Assembly: GCA_017396085.1 (NCBI GenBank)
Contig: JAFQNC010000020.1
Location: 37,322-101,321 of the forward strand
DNA from: Tidjanibacter sp.
GTDB lineage: Bacteria; Bacteroidota; Bacteroidia; Bacteroidales; Rikenellaceae
DNA length: 64,000 bases
Direction: 5' to 3'
The notes under the pieces are model-generated. The model was not told the DNA's origin and searched no databases. It saw only the letters and a program-made list of their open reading frames with translations. Below are positions 36,333 to 45,114 of the stretch, in pieces (the stretch's first letter is position 1; every line of letters starts with the position of its first letter). The position numbers were made by a program, and so were the translations under genes.

Positions 36333-37670
36333 ATGATGAAAAATCTAAAAATAGTTTTTGCCGTGGTGGCGGCTGTGGTGCTGGCCGTGGGATGCGCCAA
36401 AAATAGCGGTATCGACACCTCCGAGCACGAAAACGAGGCTTTGGAGGCGTGGATGAACAAGACCTATCCCGATTGGCAGACCAGTGGTAAGTGGATGAAA
36501 ACCGAGGATGGCAACTACATCCTTTGGTTGCGCAAAGCCACCGTTACGGACCCAAAGATTGACTCTTTGGCAGAGGAGGGCGATTGGGTGCGCATCAACT
36601 ACACGGGCAAAAGACTCAATCAAGATGTCTTCTACACCCGTAGCGAGGCTGTGGCAAAGGTGCAGGGTACCTACAATCGCCGCACCCACTACGTGCCCGA
36701 TTTTGTCCACCTCCACAAAGATAACTCCCTGTTGCCCAAGGGTACAAGGGAGGCACTGACTTATATGAGAGTGGGCGATATGGTTAGGATTATTATGCCT
36801 TCGGGAAGTTATATGTCTGCCGCAGGCTACTCCTCAACCAACGTGGGCTACAACGGTCAGTTCGGTCTGCCCGGCAACGTGCCCGTGATTGTCGATTCGT
36901 TGGAGTTGTTGGAGATAACCACCAAGCCCATTGAGGAAGAGGAGGTGGCCATTGGCTCCTATGTACAACGCTGGGGTATGAACCCTGCCGACTCGTTGGA
37001 GGGCTTCAAGGGACTCTATGTGCAACTGCAAAACCCATTTCCCTTCAAAAGGGATTCGGTGGTTAAGGACTCCACGCTCACTTGCTACTACAAGGCCTAT
37101 TTCCTCGATGGCTTTGTGTTCGATTCCAACATCGACTCGGTGCAGATGAGGGCTTGGGGCGAGATTCTCAACGAGGGCCCGATGACGTGGGATATGAAGA
37201 GCACCGAGACGCAGATGATTGAGGGCTTCAAGCAGGCCTGCTGTCAGGCTTGCTATGGCGACCACATCCGCACCATCTTCACCTCGGCCTATGGCTATGG
37301 TATCTCGGGTAGTGCGGCCAAGGCGACAACCAGTGGCGACTCTTCCTCTTCGGACTTCGACTACTCCTCCTACTACAACTACCTCAACTACTACAGCTAT
37401 ATGAATGGTATGTATGGCGGAGGCTATGGTGGCTACGGAGGCTACGGCTATGGTGGCTACTACGACAACTACTACAACTCGATGTACTACGCATCGCTCT
37501 ACAATCAGATGTACAACTCCTCCTCCAACACCTCCTCCAACGAGGACGAGGACGAGGAGACCAAGACGGTGATAACCACGGAGATATTGCCCTTCACGCC
37601 GCTGATTTTCGAGATTTGGGTGTGCGCCGACAACGGCACAGAAGAGGAGCCGAAGCACAGCTACTTGTAG
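36333..37670 (+). CDS. Tandem FKBP-type lipoprotein with Gly/Tyr-rich insertion, 445 aa
   Basis: The lipobox is VVLAVGCAK. Two FKBP-like domains can be traced. The first is at about 75-195 (GDWVRINYTGKRL ... ALTYMRVGDMVRIIMPSGSY ... VIVDSLELLEI). The second is at about 205-430 (LYVQLQNPFPF ... MIEGFKQACCQACYGD ... IRTIFTSAYGYG ... LPFTPLIFEIWV). Between the last two strands of the second domain, at the FKBP 80s loop, sits a tract of about 70 residues (about 336-408) made almost only of Tyr, Gly, Ser, Asn and Met, ending in EDEDEE. The family has no such insertion. It is downstream of another FKBP-type lipoprotein gene, probably in one operon. Confidence 0.78.
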   Translation: MMKNLKIVFAVVAAVVLAVGCAKNSGIDTSEHENEALEAWMNKTYPDWQTSGKWMKTEDGNYILWLRKATVTDPKIDSLAEEGDWVRINYTGKRLNQDVFYTRSEAVAKVQGTYNRRTHYVPDFVHLHKDNSLLPKGTREALTYMRVGDMVRIIMPSGSYMSAAGYSSTNVGYNGQFGLPGNVPVIVDSLELLEITTKPIEEEEVAIGSYVQRWGMNPADSLEGFKGLYVQLQNPFPFKRDSVVKDSTLTCYYKAYFLDGFVFDSNIDSVQMRAWGEILNEGPMTWDMKSTETQMIEGFKQACCQACYGDHIRTIFTSAYGYGISGSAAKATTSGDSSSSDFDYSSYYNYLNYYSYMNGMYGGGYGGYGGYGYGGYYDNYYNSMYYASLYNQMYNSSSNTSSNEDEDEETKTVITTEILPFTPLIFEIWVCADNGTEEEPKHSYL

Positions 37671-37893
37671 GGCGTCAGAAAGGGAATTCAAAATTCAAAA
37701 TTCAAAATTGTCCCCCTCTAAGTTAGAGGGGGTGCCACGGAGTGGCGGGGGCGTCTGTTTGAAAAGAGCAGAAAGGAAAAACTCTCTAAACTCCTTAAGG
37801 CCTTTAAGGCCCTTAAGGTCCTTAAAGCCCCAGCCGGCACAGTCGGCCCAGTCTCCCCACAAAAAAACGCCAACCCAAACCCAAAGAAGATAT
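37671..37893. repeat. Repeat-filled spacer
   Basis: The spacer has AATTCAAA units (37684-37710), the CCCCCTCTAAGTTAGAGGGGG repeat in reverse orientation (37710-37758), CCTTAAGGC-type units (about 37790-37830) and CAGCCGGCACAGTCGGCCCAG units. No gene or promoter is supported. Confidence 0.7.
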
Positions 37894-38583
37894 ATGAAAA
37901 AACTGCTGCTTGTATTTTGTTTGGCTCTGCTGGGCGTGTGTGGCTCGGCCGATGCGCAGAACTACCGCAACTACGATGACGTAATCTACGGCACCGATGG
38001 CTCCATTGTGCGTGGCACAATCATCGAGCAGGTGCCCGGAGTATCCTACAAGATTGCCACACGTGATGGCAACGTCTTTGTCTACGATGCACTCAAGGTG
38101 GAACGTATCACCAAAGAGCCCCCTATCAACAACTACTATGCACAGCCCTCCAACACCGCCGGCAAACGCTACGATGACTATGGCAACGTGCTCTACCGCA
38201 AGTCGCCTTTCTGGTCGGCTCTCGGCTCGTTTTTCATCCCCGGCTTGGGCCAAGTTATCAATGGACAGGTAAACAAGGGTGTGTGGCTCTTTGTGGGCAA
38301 CGTGGCGAGCATATCGACCTTCTACGTTGGTGCGACCATTGCGAGTGGTACCGAGAGCGATGCAGTAGGAGTGATTGCCCTTGCGGGCTTGGCGGGCTAT
38401 GTGGGCACCTACGTCTACTCCCTCCTGCAGGCCCCCATCTATGCGGCTCGTTGGAATGAGGCCAATGGGTTTGCACTCGGTGGCGACAAGTGGCTCAAGA
38501 TGGAGCCCACCGTGGGTGTGAGCAACACCATCGCCACGGGCACCAATGCCACCTGCGGAATGAGGGCTACGCTCACTTTTTAG
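37894..38583 (+). CDS. Exported protein with SH3-like start and TM2/DUF5683-like membrane part, 229 aa
   Basis: A signal peptide (MKKLLLVFCLALLGVCGS, cleavage near ADAQ) is followed by a small beta-rich segment (DVIYGTDGSIVRGTIIEQ ... VYDALKVERIT), a pattern common in Bacteroidetes exported proteins. The second half contains SFFIPGLGQVINGQVNKGVW and two or three hydrophobic segments, which resembles TM2 or DUF5683 proteins. Function is unknown. Envelope genes lie on both sides. Confidence 0.65.
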   Translation: MKKLLLVFCLALLGVCGSADAQNYRNYDDVIYGTDGSIVRGTIIEQVPGVSYKIATRDGNVFVYDALKVERITKEPPINNYYAQPSNTAGKRYDDYGNVLYRKSPFWSALGSFFIPGLGQVINGQVNKGVWLFVGNVASISTFYVGATIASGTESDAVGVIALAGLAGYVGTYVYSLLQAPIYAARWNEANGFALGGDKWLKMEPTVGVSNTIATGTNATCGMRATLTF

Positions 38584-38643
38584 GAACTCCGCAGGGTGGT
38601 TGTAAAATCACAAAAACAACTGACAACTAACGGTTTAACAACT

Positions 38644-39294
38644 GTGAAACGCATTGCAATAATATTGGCTCTGGTGTTGTGGAGCATAGGAGTTCTCCGA
38701 GCACAAGAAGCGGTGGGCAATGTGCCCCACTTGTTGGATGCGGGTGAATTCTACCCCTCGCTGGGTGCCGACTTGGAGCCCAAGCAGTGGACAATGAACG
38801 TGGGTGTGGGCGTGGCGGCCATTCAGACCATCGTGGCTGACCTCTACCGCCCAAGTGTGGTGCCGGGTGGTACCACCGATTGGGATAGGACTATTGTGCC
38901 CCTCAATGTCAATGTGAACGCTTCGTGCAGGGTGAAGAGGTGGCTCTCGTTCTACTTCCACCTCGGTGTGGGCTATGGCACCATCACCTGCCGCAACCAT
39001 AGCGAGGAGGTGCTCGGTGTGATGCACCTCGTGCCCGTGGCTTTCTCTACCGGCATACAGCCCCACTACTACACGGGGCGCAAAGTTGCTCTCTATGGAC
39101 TCTATGGTTGCAGCCTTCAGACCACCCTTCGCCCAATGTGTTACGAGCCTTTGGGAATGGGCTCTGAGAACACGATGTTTATGTTCGATATGTACCCCTT
39201 GTGTGCCCACTTTGGTGGCGATAGGGGAGTGTCGTTTGAGATGGGCTTTGGTAGCAGGGGAATTTTCAACTTGGGCTACTTCTGGCAGTTCTAA
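38644..39294 (+). CDS. Outer-membrane barrel-like protein of unknown function, 216 aa
   Basis: I chose the GTG at 38644, which puts a clean signal peptide first (KRIAIILALVLWSIGVLRAQ). The ATG at 38596 would add 16 polar residues before it. The mature part is rich in alternating beta strands (TMNVGVGVAAIQ, RWLSFYFHLGVGYGTIT) and ends GIFNLGYFWQF with a terminal Phe, typical of outer-membrane barrels. No family name can be given. It converges with the gene at 39378 on a shared terminator. Confidence 0.65.
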   Translation: MKRIAIILALVLWSIGVLRAQEAVGNVPHLLDAGEFYPSLGADLEPKQWTMNVGVGVAAIQTIVADLYRPSVVPGGTTDWDRTIVPLNVNVNASCRVKRWLSFYFHLGVGYGTITCRNHSEEVLGVMHLVPVAFSTGIQPHYYTGRKVALYGLYGCSLQTTLRPMCYEPLGMGSENTMFMFDMYPLCAHFGGDRGVSFEMGFGSRGIFNLGYFWQF

Positions 39295-39359
39295 CGCCCC
39301 CCTATTGCTCCTATTCTTCCTATCCCTCCTACAATACGAAGACCGCAGACCTCATAAGA

Positions 39360-39396
39360 AAAAAACTCACGAGTGCGCTACTCGTGAGTTTTTTTT
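39360..39396. terminator. Bidirectional terminator
   Basis: The stem CTCACGAGT/ACTCGTGAG is flanked by A5-6 on the left and T8 on the right, so it can serve both convergent genes. Its right half encodes the last residues and stop of the minus-strand gene. Confidence 0.88.
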
Positions 39397-39650
39397 GCTA
39401 CCGCTCCGCAGGCCGAACACTCGCCATTACAGTCGGCGTTAGTGTCGCACCCGTCAAGCCCCATAGCTTTGAGTTGTTCTTCCCTCTCCTGCTGCATTGC
39501 ACACTTAATTCCTCGTGCCTGCATATGGGGGTTGGTGGAGATTTCCGACTGGATGTCGTGCCCCTTGAAGATGCGGGTGAGCGACAGCCCCACCACAAAG
39601 AAGGCAACAACCGCAATGCTGGCCAATATGACTAAGAGTAGTGATGACAT
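39378..39650 (-). CDS. Small membrane protein with Cys-rich tail, 90 aa
   Basis: An N-terminal membrane helix (LLLVILASIAVVAFFVVGLSL) is followed by a soluble tail with five Cys (IKCAMQQ, DGCDTNADCNGECSACG). The arrangement CxxxxxCxxxCxxC could bind a metal or form disulfides. The gene ends in the terminator hairpin, with KKTHE as the last residues. It is alone on its strand between convergent and divergent neighbours. The family is unknown to me. Confidence 0.65.
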   Translation of the reverse strand: MSSLLLVILASIAVVAFFVVGLSLTRIFKGHDIQSEISTNPHMQARGIKCAMQQEREEQLKAMGLDGCDTNADCNGECSACGAVAKKTHE

Positions 39651-39689
39651 TTTTGTTTGCTTTTTTTACATTATTTGCGACAAAATTAG

Positions 39690-39830
39690 TAAATTTGTGC
39701 GATATATGTTCCCTTTGGGAACAAAAACCCCGCCACAAGGGTGTTTTTTGTCAATGGACGGAGAGTAGACACGGCTCCGTTTCGTTGTAGGTTAAGAGAA
39801 CAAACAAGGCTTCATTATAAGTTAGAGGAT
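39690..39830 (+). promoter_or_regulatory. Structured leader of trkA
   Basis: TAAATTTG at 39690-39697 fits a -7 box, but no TTTG lies 19 bp upstream. Three hairpins follow. TGTTCCC/GGGAACA (39707-39723) has a TTT loop. A stem at about 39722-39752 pairs ACAAAAACCCC with GGGTGTTTTTTGT and looks like a terminator. ACGGAG/CTCCGT is at 39758-39780. The set could form an attenuator or riboswitch-like leader, but no known class is recognised. Confidence 0.45.
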
Positions 39831-41171
39831 ATGCGCATAGTCATTGCAGGAGCAGGAGAGGTGGGTAGCCACCTTGCAAGAATGTTGGGTGAGGGCAACC
39901 ACGACATCACTGTCATAGATAGTGATGCCAAACTGTTGGAGGATGTGGCAAACACCACCGATGTCGTTACGGTGGAGGGCGACTGCACCACCTTCGCCAC
40001 ACTCAAAAAGGCCTCCGTGAGGAAGGCCGACCTCTTCATCGCCGTAAACCACGAGGAGAGCCCAAACATCATCTCGGCAATGCTCGCCAAGCAACTCGGT
40101 GCCCGCAAGACCATCGCACGCATCGACAACAACGAGTACCTCGAAGCCAACAACAAGGAGGTTTTCATCGACATCGGTATCGACTACCTCTTCTATCCCG
40201 AGAAAATTACCGCCCAAGAGGTGGTCAATCTGCTGGGCCACTCTTCGGCCACCGAGTATGTGGACTTCTCGGGTGGCAAACTGGCCCTCTCGGTCTTCAA
40301 GATTGAGCCCAACTCCCCCTTTGCGGGCAAGATGTTGGCCGACCTCACGGAGGAGAGCGTGGGCATTGCCTTCCGCACCGTGGCCATAGCGAGGGACGAA
40401 CACACCATCATACCCCACGGTACGGATGTGTTCAAGGAGGGCGACACCATCTATGTGGTGGCCAATAGGGCCAACATTGAGAAACTTATCGCTATGGGTG
40501 GCGATGAGGATATTGAGGTGGAGAATGTGATGATTTTGGGTGGTAGCCGTGTGGGTGTGCGCATTGCGCTTGACTTGCAAGACAAACTCAACGTGAAACT
40601 CATTGAGTACAATGGCGAGAAGGCCTACCGCTTGGCCGAGCTGTTGGACAAAACGCTCATCATCCACGAAGACGGCCGCGATATTGAGGCTATGTTGGAG
40701 GAGGGTATCAGCAATATGGACGCCTTCATTGCCGTTACGGGCCGCAGCGAGACCAACATCCTCACCGCAATGATTGCCAAGAAGATGGGTGTGAAAAAGG
40801 TGATTGCCGAGGTGGAAAACCTCAACTACATCAACCTCGCCGAGAGCATCGGTATCGACACCATCATCAACAAAAAGCAGGTTACGGCGAGCAACATCTT
40901 CCGCTTCACGATGAACACCGATGTGCAGGCCATCAAGTGCCTCACGGGCTCGGAGGCCGAGGTGCTGGAGTTCATCGTCAAGCCCAACTCGCCCGCCACC
41001 AAGCAGACTGTGGCCGAACTCGGCTTCCCGAGCGATGCCACCATCGGTGGTGTGGTGAGGGGTGAAAATGTCTTCCTCGTGAATGGGCAGACACAAATCA
41101 ACGCCTACGACCGAGTGGTGGTCTTTTCGCTCCCCTCGGCCATCGGCAAGGTGGGCAAGTTCTTTAATTAG
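39831..41171 (+). CDS. trkA: Trk potassium uptake regulator TrkA, 446 aa
   Basis: TrkA is the cytosolic ring protein that gates the TrkH potassium channel. Two copies of the RCK unit are visible: MRIVIAGAGEVGSHLARMLG opens the first Rossmann fold, NVMILGGSRVGVRIALDL the second, and each is followed by a TrkA_C domain (FAGKMLADLTEESVGIAFRT and ATKQTVAELGFPSDATIGGV). The start at 39831 is chosen because it begins the Rossmann fold at once; the upstream frame runs into the leader hairpins. No trkH gene is adjacent on the plus strand. Confidence 0.94.
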   Translation: MRIVIAGAGEVGSHLARMLGEGNHDITVIDSDAKLLEDVANTTDVVTVEGDCTTFATLKKASVRKADLFIAVNHEESPNIISAMLAKQLGARKTIARIDNNEYLEANNKEVFIDIGIDYLFYPEKITAQEVVNLLGHSSATEYVDFSGGKLALSVFKIEPNSPFAGKMLADLTEESVGIAFRTVAIARDEHTIIPHGTDVFKEGDTIYVVANRANIEKLIAMGGDEDIEVENVMILGGSRVGVRIALDLQDKLNVKLIEYNGEKAYRLAELLDKTLIIHEDGRDIEAMLEEGISNMDAFIAVTGRSETNILTAMIAKKMGVKKVIAEVENLNYINLAESIGIDTIINKKQVTASNIFRFTMNTDVQAIKCLTGSEAEVLEFIVKPNSPATKQTVAELGFPSDATIGGVVRGENVFLVNGQTQINAYDRVVVFSLPSAIGKVGKFFN

Positions 41172-41457
41172 AATTCAAAATTGACAAAACAAAGTTTTGT
41201 CTAAAATGCTCCCGCTCGGCAGAGTCTGCAAGCAGCCTTTGCGCTCGCTTACTCGCATTTGCCAAAATTCAAAATTGTCCCCCTCTAAGTTAGAGGGGGT
41301 GCCCGAAGGGCGGGGGCGTCTGTTGTTGAATTGAAAATTGAAAATTTTGGTGCCTGCGGCGCATTTTATTACGGGTATTAAAAAAGATACCCAAGAGCAG
41401 AAAACTCCCTTAAAGCCCCGCCGCAAAAAAAGAAAACACACAAAAAACCATAAAACT
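41172..41457. repeat. Repeat-filled spacer before the GH3-fold gene
   Basis: The spacer holds the short hairpin ACAAAAC/GTTTTGT (about 41185-41200), a dispersed element 41204-41260 with ends AAATGC/GCATTT, and the CCCCCTCTAAGTTAGAGGGGG repeat (41277-41323). AATTGAAAATTG units and the hairpin GGGTATTAAAAAAGATACCC (41373-41392) follow. No gene is seen. Confidence 0.7.
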
Positions 41458-42987
41458 ATGTCTTTGATACCCAAACTGATGCAAATCTACTTTGCTCCGC
41501 GCATAAGGCAGATTGAGCACTTTAAGAAACACCCCGCAGAGGTGCAGCACAAACAGTATGAAAAACTCATTAAGGCGTGCAGCCAGACCGCACTCGGCAA
41601 AGAACTCGGGGTGGTGAAGGGGCTCCCCTACTCGGAGTTCCGCAAGAGGGTGCCCGTGATGGAGTATCCCGACTTTGAGAAGTACATCAACAGGGTGAGG
41701 GCCGGCGAGAAGAAGGTCATTTGGCCGGGCAAAATCGCCTACCTCGCACAGAGTTCGGGTACCACTGCCGGCCACAGCAAGTACATCCCCGTGACCAAAG
41801 AGGGTATCAAAGGTAGCCATATGAGGGGCCCCAAGGATGTGGCCGCCATCTATACCCACCTCTATCCCGACAGCCAAGCCTTTGCGGGCAAGACTCTCAC
41901 CCTCGGTGGTAGCAACCGCAGGGGTATGGAGGGAGGTATTCCGTTGAGTGATGTGAGCGGTGCGATGATGGACAACACGCCGCGCATTGCGATGAACTTC
42001 CGTGTGCCCCGCAAGGAGATTGCTCTGCTGCCCGACTTTGACGAGAAGGTGGCACGCATCTGCGAGGAGGCTATGAAGCACGATGTGAGGACTTTTTCGG
42101 GCGTGCCCTCGTGGAACCTCATTATGCTCGAGCGTATCCTCAAATACACCGGCAAGCAGAATATGTTTGAGGTGTGGCCCAATATGGAACTCTTCATCCA
42201 CGGAGGCACAAGTTTCAAGGCCTACCGTGCGCAGTTCGACAAGATGTTCCCCTCGGAGAAGATGCGCTATATGGAGACCTACAACGCCAGTGAGGGCTTC
42301 TTTGGTGTGGCCGAGGAGTGCTACACCGATGAGATGTTGCTGATGTTGGACTACAAGTGCTTCTATGAGTTCTGGCCCACCGACCACCTTGACGATGCCA
42401 ACTACATTGTGCCCATTGAGGGTGTGGAGGTTGGTAAGAACTATGCTGTGATTATCACCACAAGCAACGGTTTGTGGCGCTATATGATTGGCGACACCAT
42501 CCGCTTCACACAGGCCACCCCTTACAAATTCCGCTTCACGGGCCGCACCAAACTCCACGTGAACGCCTTTGGCGAGGAGGTCATCATTGACGATGCAGAG
42601 AAGGCCATTGAGGGTGCTTGCAAGGCTACGGGTGCCGAGATTGAGGAGTTCACAATGGCACCGGTGTTTATGGGTGCCTTTGAGGGGTCGCAGCAGGGAG
42701 CCCACGAGTGGGTGGTTAGTTTCCGCAAGGCTCCCGAGGACTTGGAGGCCTTTGCCGATGCGCTTGACAAGACCCTGATTGCGGAGAACTCCGACTATGC
42801 GGGTAAGCGTAGGAACAACTTTGCCCTGCGTAGGCCCATCGTTACGGTGGTGCCTGCGGGTACTTTTGAGGCACTGCTGCGCAAGGAGGGCCGTGTGGGA
42901 GGTCAGATTAAGATTCCCCGCCTGAGCAACGAGCGAGCCTATGTGGAGCGACTCAAAGCCTTCGTGGCCGAACAAAAAACTGATAAC
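41458..42987 (+). CDS. GH3-fold acyl-adenylate-forming protein, 509-510 aa
   Basis: The protein belongs to the GH3 family, known from plant enzymes that join amino acids to auxin or jasmonate and widely present in Bacteroidetes without known substrate. AQSSGTTAGHSKYIPVT (about 96-112) is the ATP-binding loop. METYNASEGFFGV (about 272-284) is the A5-like motif, and GLWRYMIGDTIRFT (about 339-352) carries the conserved Asp. The start at 41458 is the first ATG outside the repeats. The next gene starts 25 bp after its end. Confidence 0.9.
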
Positions 42988-43014
42988 TGATAACTCAAAA
43001 CTAACATAACAACT

Positions 43015-43647
43015 ATGTATATTGCCATCGCAGGAAACATTGGTAGCGGTAAGACTTCGCTCACCGAAAGACTCTCGGCCCACTATGGCGCAAAGGCCTA
43101 CTATGAGGATATTGACAACCCCTATATCTCCGACTTCTATGAGGATATGAACCGCTGGTCGTTCAACTTCCAGATGTACTTCCTTGGTAGCCGTATTAAC
43201 CAGACGTTGCAGATGCTCGGCGAGAGCACCGGTCACGTTATTCAGGACCGCACCATCCACGAGGATGCACACATCTTTGCGGGCAACCTCCACCAGATGG
43301 GGCTGATGAGTTCGAGGGACTATGGTACCTATATGAAGATTTTTAACCTCGCCACCGACCTTGTGCCGGCTCCCGATGTGCTCATCTACCTCAAAGCGAG
43401 TGTGCCCACTCTGGTGCGCCAAATTCTCAAGCGAGGCAGGGAGTATGAGAAGAACATCGACCTTGAGTACCTTGAGAGGCTCAACAATCGCTACAACGAG
43501 TGGATTGGTGGCTACAAGGGCAAACTGCTCACGGTGAACATTGACGAGGTGGACTTTGTGAACAACCCCGAGAGCCTGAAAGAGATTATCCGTCAGGTGG
43601 AGGAACTCTATGCTAAGGAGCAGCAACTCACCATTGAGTACGTGTAG
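43015..43647 (+). CDS. Deoxynucleoside kinase family protein, 210 aa
   Basis: The P-loop GNIGSGKTS is at residues 7-15. VIQDRTIHEDAHIFAGNL stands where deoxynucleoside kinases have the 'DRS' and lid region. The C-half LKRGREYEKNIDLEYLERLN gives the Arg-rich LID. The family phosphorylates deoxynucleosides for salvage; base preference cannot be read. It lies 25 bp after the GH3-fold gene, probably in the same transcript. Confidence 0.88.
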   Translation: MYIAIAGNIGSGKTSLTERLSAHYGAKAYYEDIDNPYISDFYEDMNRWSFNFQMYFLGSRINQTLQMLGESTGHVIQDRTIHEDAHIFAGNLHQMGLMSSRDYGTYMKIFNLATDLVPAPDVLIYLKASVPTLVRQILKRGREYEKNIDLEYLERLNNRYNEWIGGYKGKLLTVNIDEVDFVNNPESLKEIIRQVEELYAKEQQLTIEYV

Positions 43648-43714
43648 AGAAGCGGTCAGCAGTCAGCATTCAGCGGTCAGCCGAAAGCTAAAACTGAAAA
43701 CTGACAACTAAAAA

Positions 43715-45103
43715 ATGATGGATAGCGTTTTGCATAAAGAGTTTGTGGCACAGATGAGTGCCGAGTTGGGCGACCACGAGGCCGCCCTGCTTGTGGATGC
43801 GCTGATGTGTGCCCCACAGCCAACCTCGGTGCGCTACAACCCACACAAGGTATCCCCACTGCCCGAGGGCGAGGTGGTGCCGTGGTGTGCCGCCGAGGGA
43901 CGCTATCTGCCCACAAGGCCGAGTTTTACGCTCGACCCCCACTTTCAGGCAGGCCGCTACTATGTGCAGGAGGCCGCCTCAATGTTTGTGGGGCACCTCC
44001 TCGTGGAGGCTCTTGGGGGCGAGATGCCACAGGGGGTGAGGGTGCTTGATATGTGTGCCGCCCCGGGTGGTAAGACTACTCTATATAGTGCCCTCGTGGG
44101 CGATAGGGGCGTGGTTGTGGCCAACGAGGTCATCCGCACGCGCGCACTCACGCTGGCCGACAATGTGATGCGTTGGGGCGTGGGTAACACCGTGGTTACG
44201 AGCAACGACCCCTCGCACTTCGGCTCGTTGGAGGGATGGTTTGACGTGGTGGCGGTGGACGCTCCCTGCTCGGGTGAGGGTATGTTCCGCAAGAGCGAGG
44301 AGGCACGCCGTGAGTGGAGCCCCGATGCTGTGAGGCTCTGTGCCGCAAGGCAGAGGCGCATTGTGGCCGATGCGTGGAAGGCACTGCGCCCGGGTGGCGT
44401 GTTGCTCTACTCCACCTGCACCTTCAACCGCACCGAGAACGAGGAGAATATGGAGTGGCTCACGGAGGAATTTGAGTGTGAACACATTGGGGTGGAGTGC
44501 CCCGAGGAGTGGGGTATTGTGCGCACCAAGGCGGGTGTGGCCGAGTGCTTCCACTTCTATCCCCACCGCACTTCGGGCGAGGGCTTGTTTGCTGCGGTGG
44601 TGCGCAAGGCGGGCGAGGGCGGTGGTGGCCGTAGCAGGTCGCCCAAGGCACGCAAGAGCCCCTTTGGTCAGGTCGATAGGCAGGCTGCCGCAGTGGTGGG
44701 TAAGTATATCGCTGCGGGAGCCGACCTCCACCTTGCGACCATCGGGGAGAGTCTTTATGCCTACCCTGCGGCCCATTGGAACGATGTGCGCACCGTGTGT
44801 GAGCAGATGAGTGTGCTCTACTCGGGGGTGCGTGTGGGCGAGGTGTTCGGCAAGAAGTTCAAGCCCGACCACGCACTGGCCCTCTCCACCATAGTAAACC
44901 CCACGGCAACACCCACCACCGAGGTGAGCCTTGATGATGCACTGCGCTACTTCCGCAGGGAGGAGTTGGGGTGCGTGGGAGAGTTGGCCGAGGGTGTGAA
45001 CCTACTGCTCTTTGAGGGAGCCCCCATTGGCTACACCAAGCGCATTGGTGGGCGCACCAACAGCCTTATGCCCAAAGAGTTGAGAATATTCCAGCAGCAA
45101 TGA
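43715..45103 (+). CDS. rRNA cytosine-C5 methyltransferase, RsmF-like, 462 aa
   Basis: A NOL1/NOP2/Sun-type enzyme that methylates cytosine in rRNA. Motif I is VLDMCAAPGGKTTLYSAL (about 110-127). Motif IV DAPCSGEGMFRK and motif VI LLYSTCTFNRTENEENM supply the two catalytic cysteines. The C-terminal 150 residues form the extra RNA-binding part typical of RsmF/YebU. The start gives MMDSVLHKEF after a spacer with CAGCGGTCAG repeats. Its TGA overlaps an ATG of the MATE gene (ATGA at 45100-45103). Confidence 0.9.
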   Translation: MMDSVLHKEFVAQMSAELGDHEAALLVDALMCAPQPTSVRYNPHKVSPLPEGEVVPWCAAEGRYLPTRPSFTLDPHFQAGRYYVQEAASMFVGHLLVEALGGEMPQGVRVLDMCAAPGGKTTLYSALVGDRGVVVANEVIRTRALTLADNVMRWGVGNTVVTSNDPSHFGSLEGWFDVVAVDAPCSGEGMFRKSEEARREWSPDAVRLCAARQRRIVADAWKALRPGGVLLYSTCTFNRTENEENMEWLTEEFECEHIGVECPEEWGIVRTKAGVAECFHFYPHRTSGEGLFAAVVRKAGEGGGGRSRSPKARKSPFGQVDRQAAAVVGKYIAAGADLHLATIGESLYAYPAAHWNDVRTVCEQMSVLYSGVRVGEVFGKKFKPDHALALSTIVNPTATPTTEVSLDDALRYFRREELGCVGELAEGVNLLLFEGAPIGYTKRIGGRTNSLMPKELRIFQQQ

Positions 45104-45114
45104 GAGGAGGGACA

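Noticed and set aside
41410..43626. A 738-codon minus-strand frame across the GH3-fold and kinase genes
   Set aside because: Both plus-strand genes have clear family motifs; the antisense frame has none.
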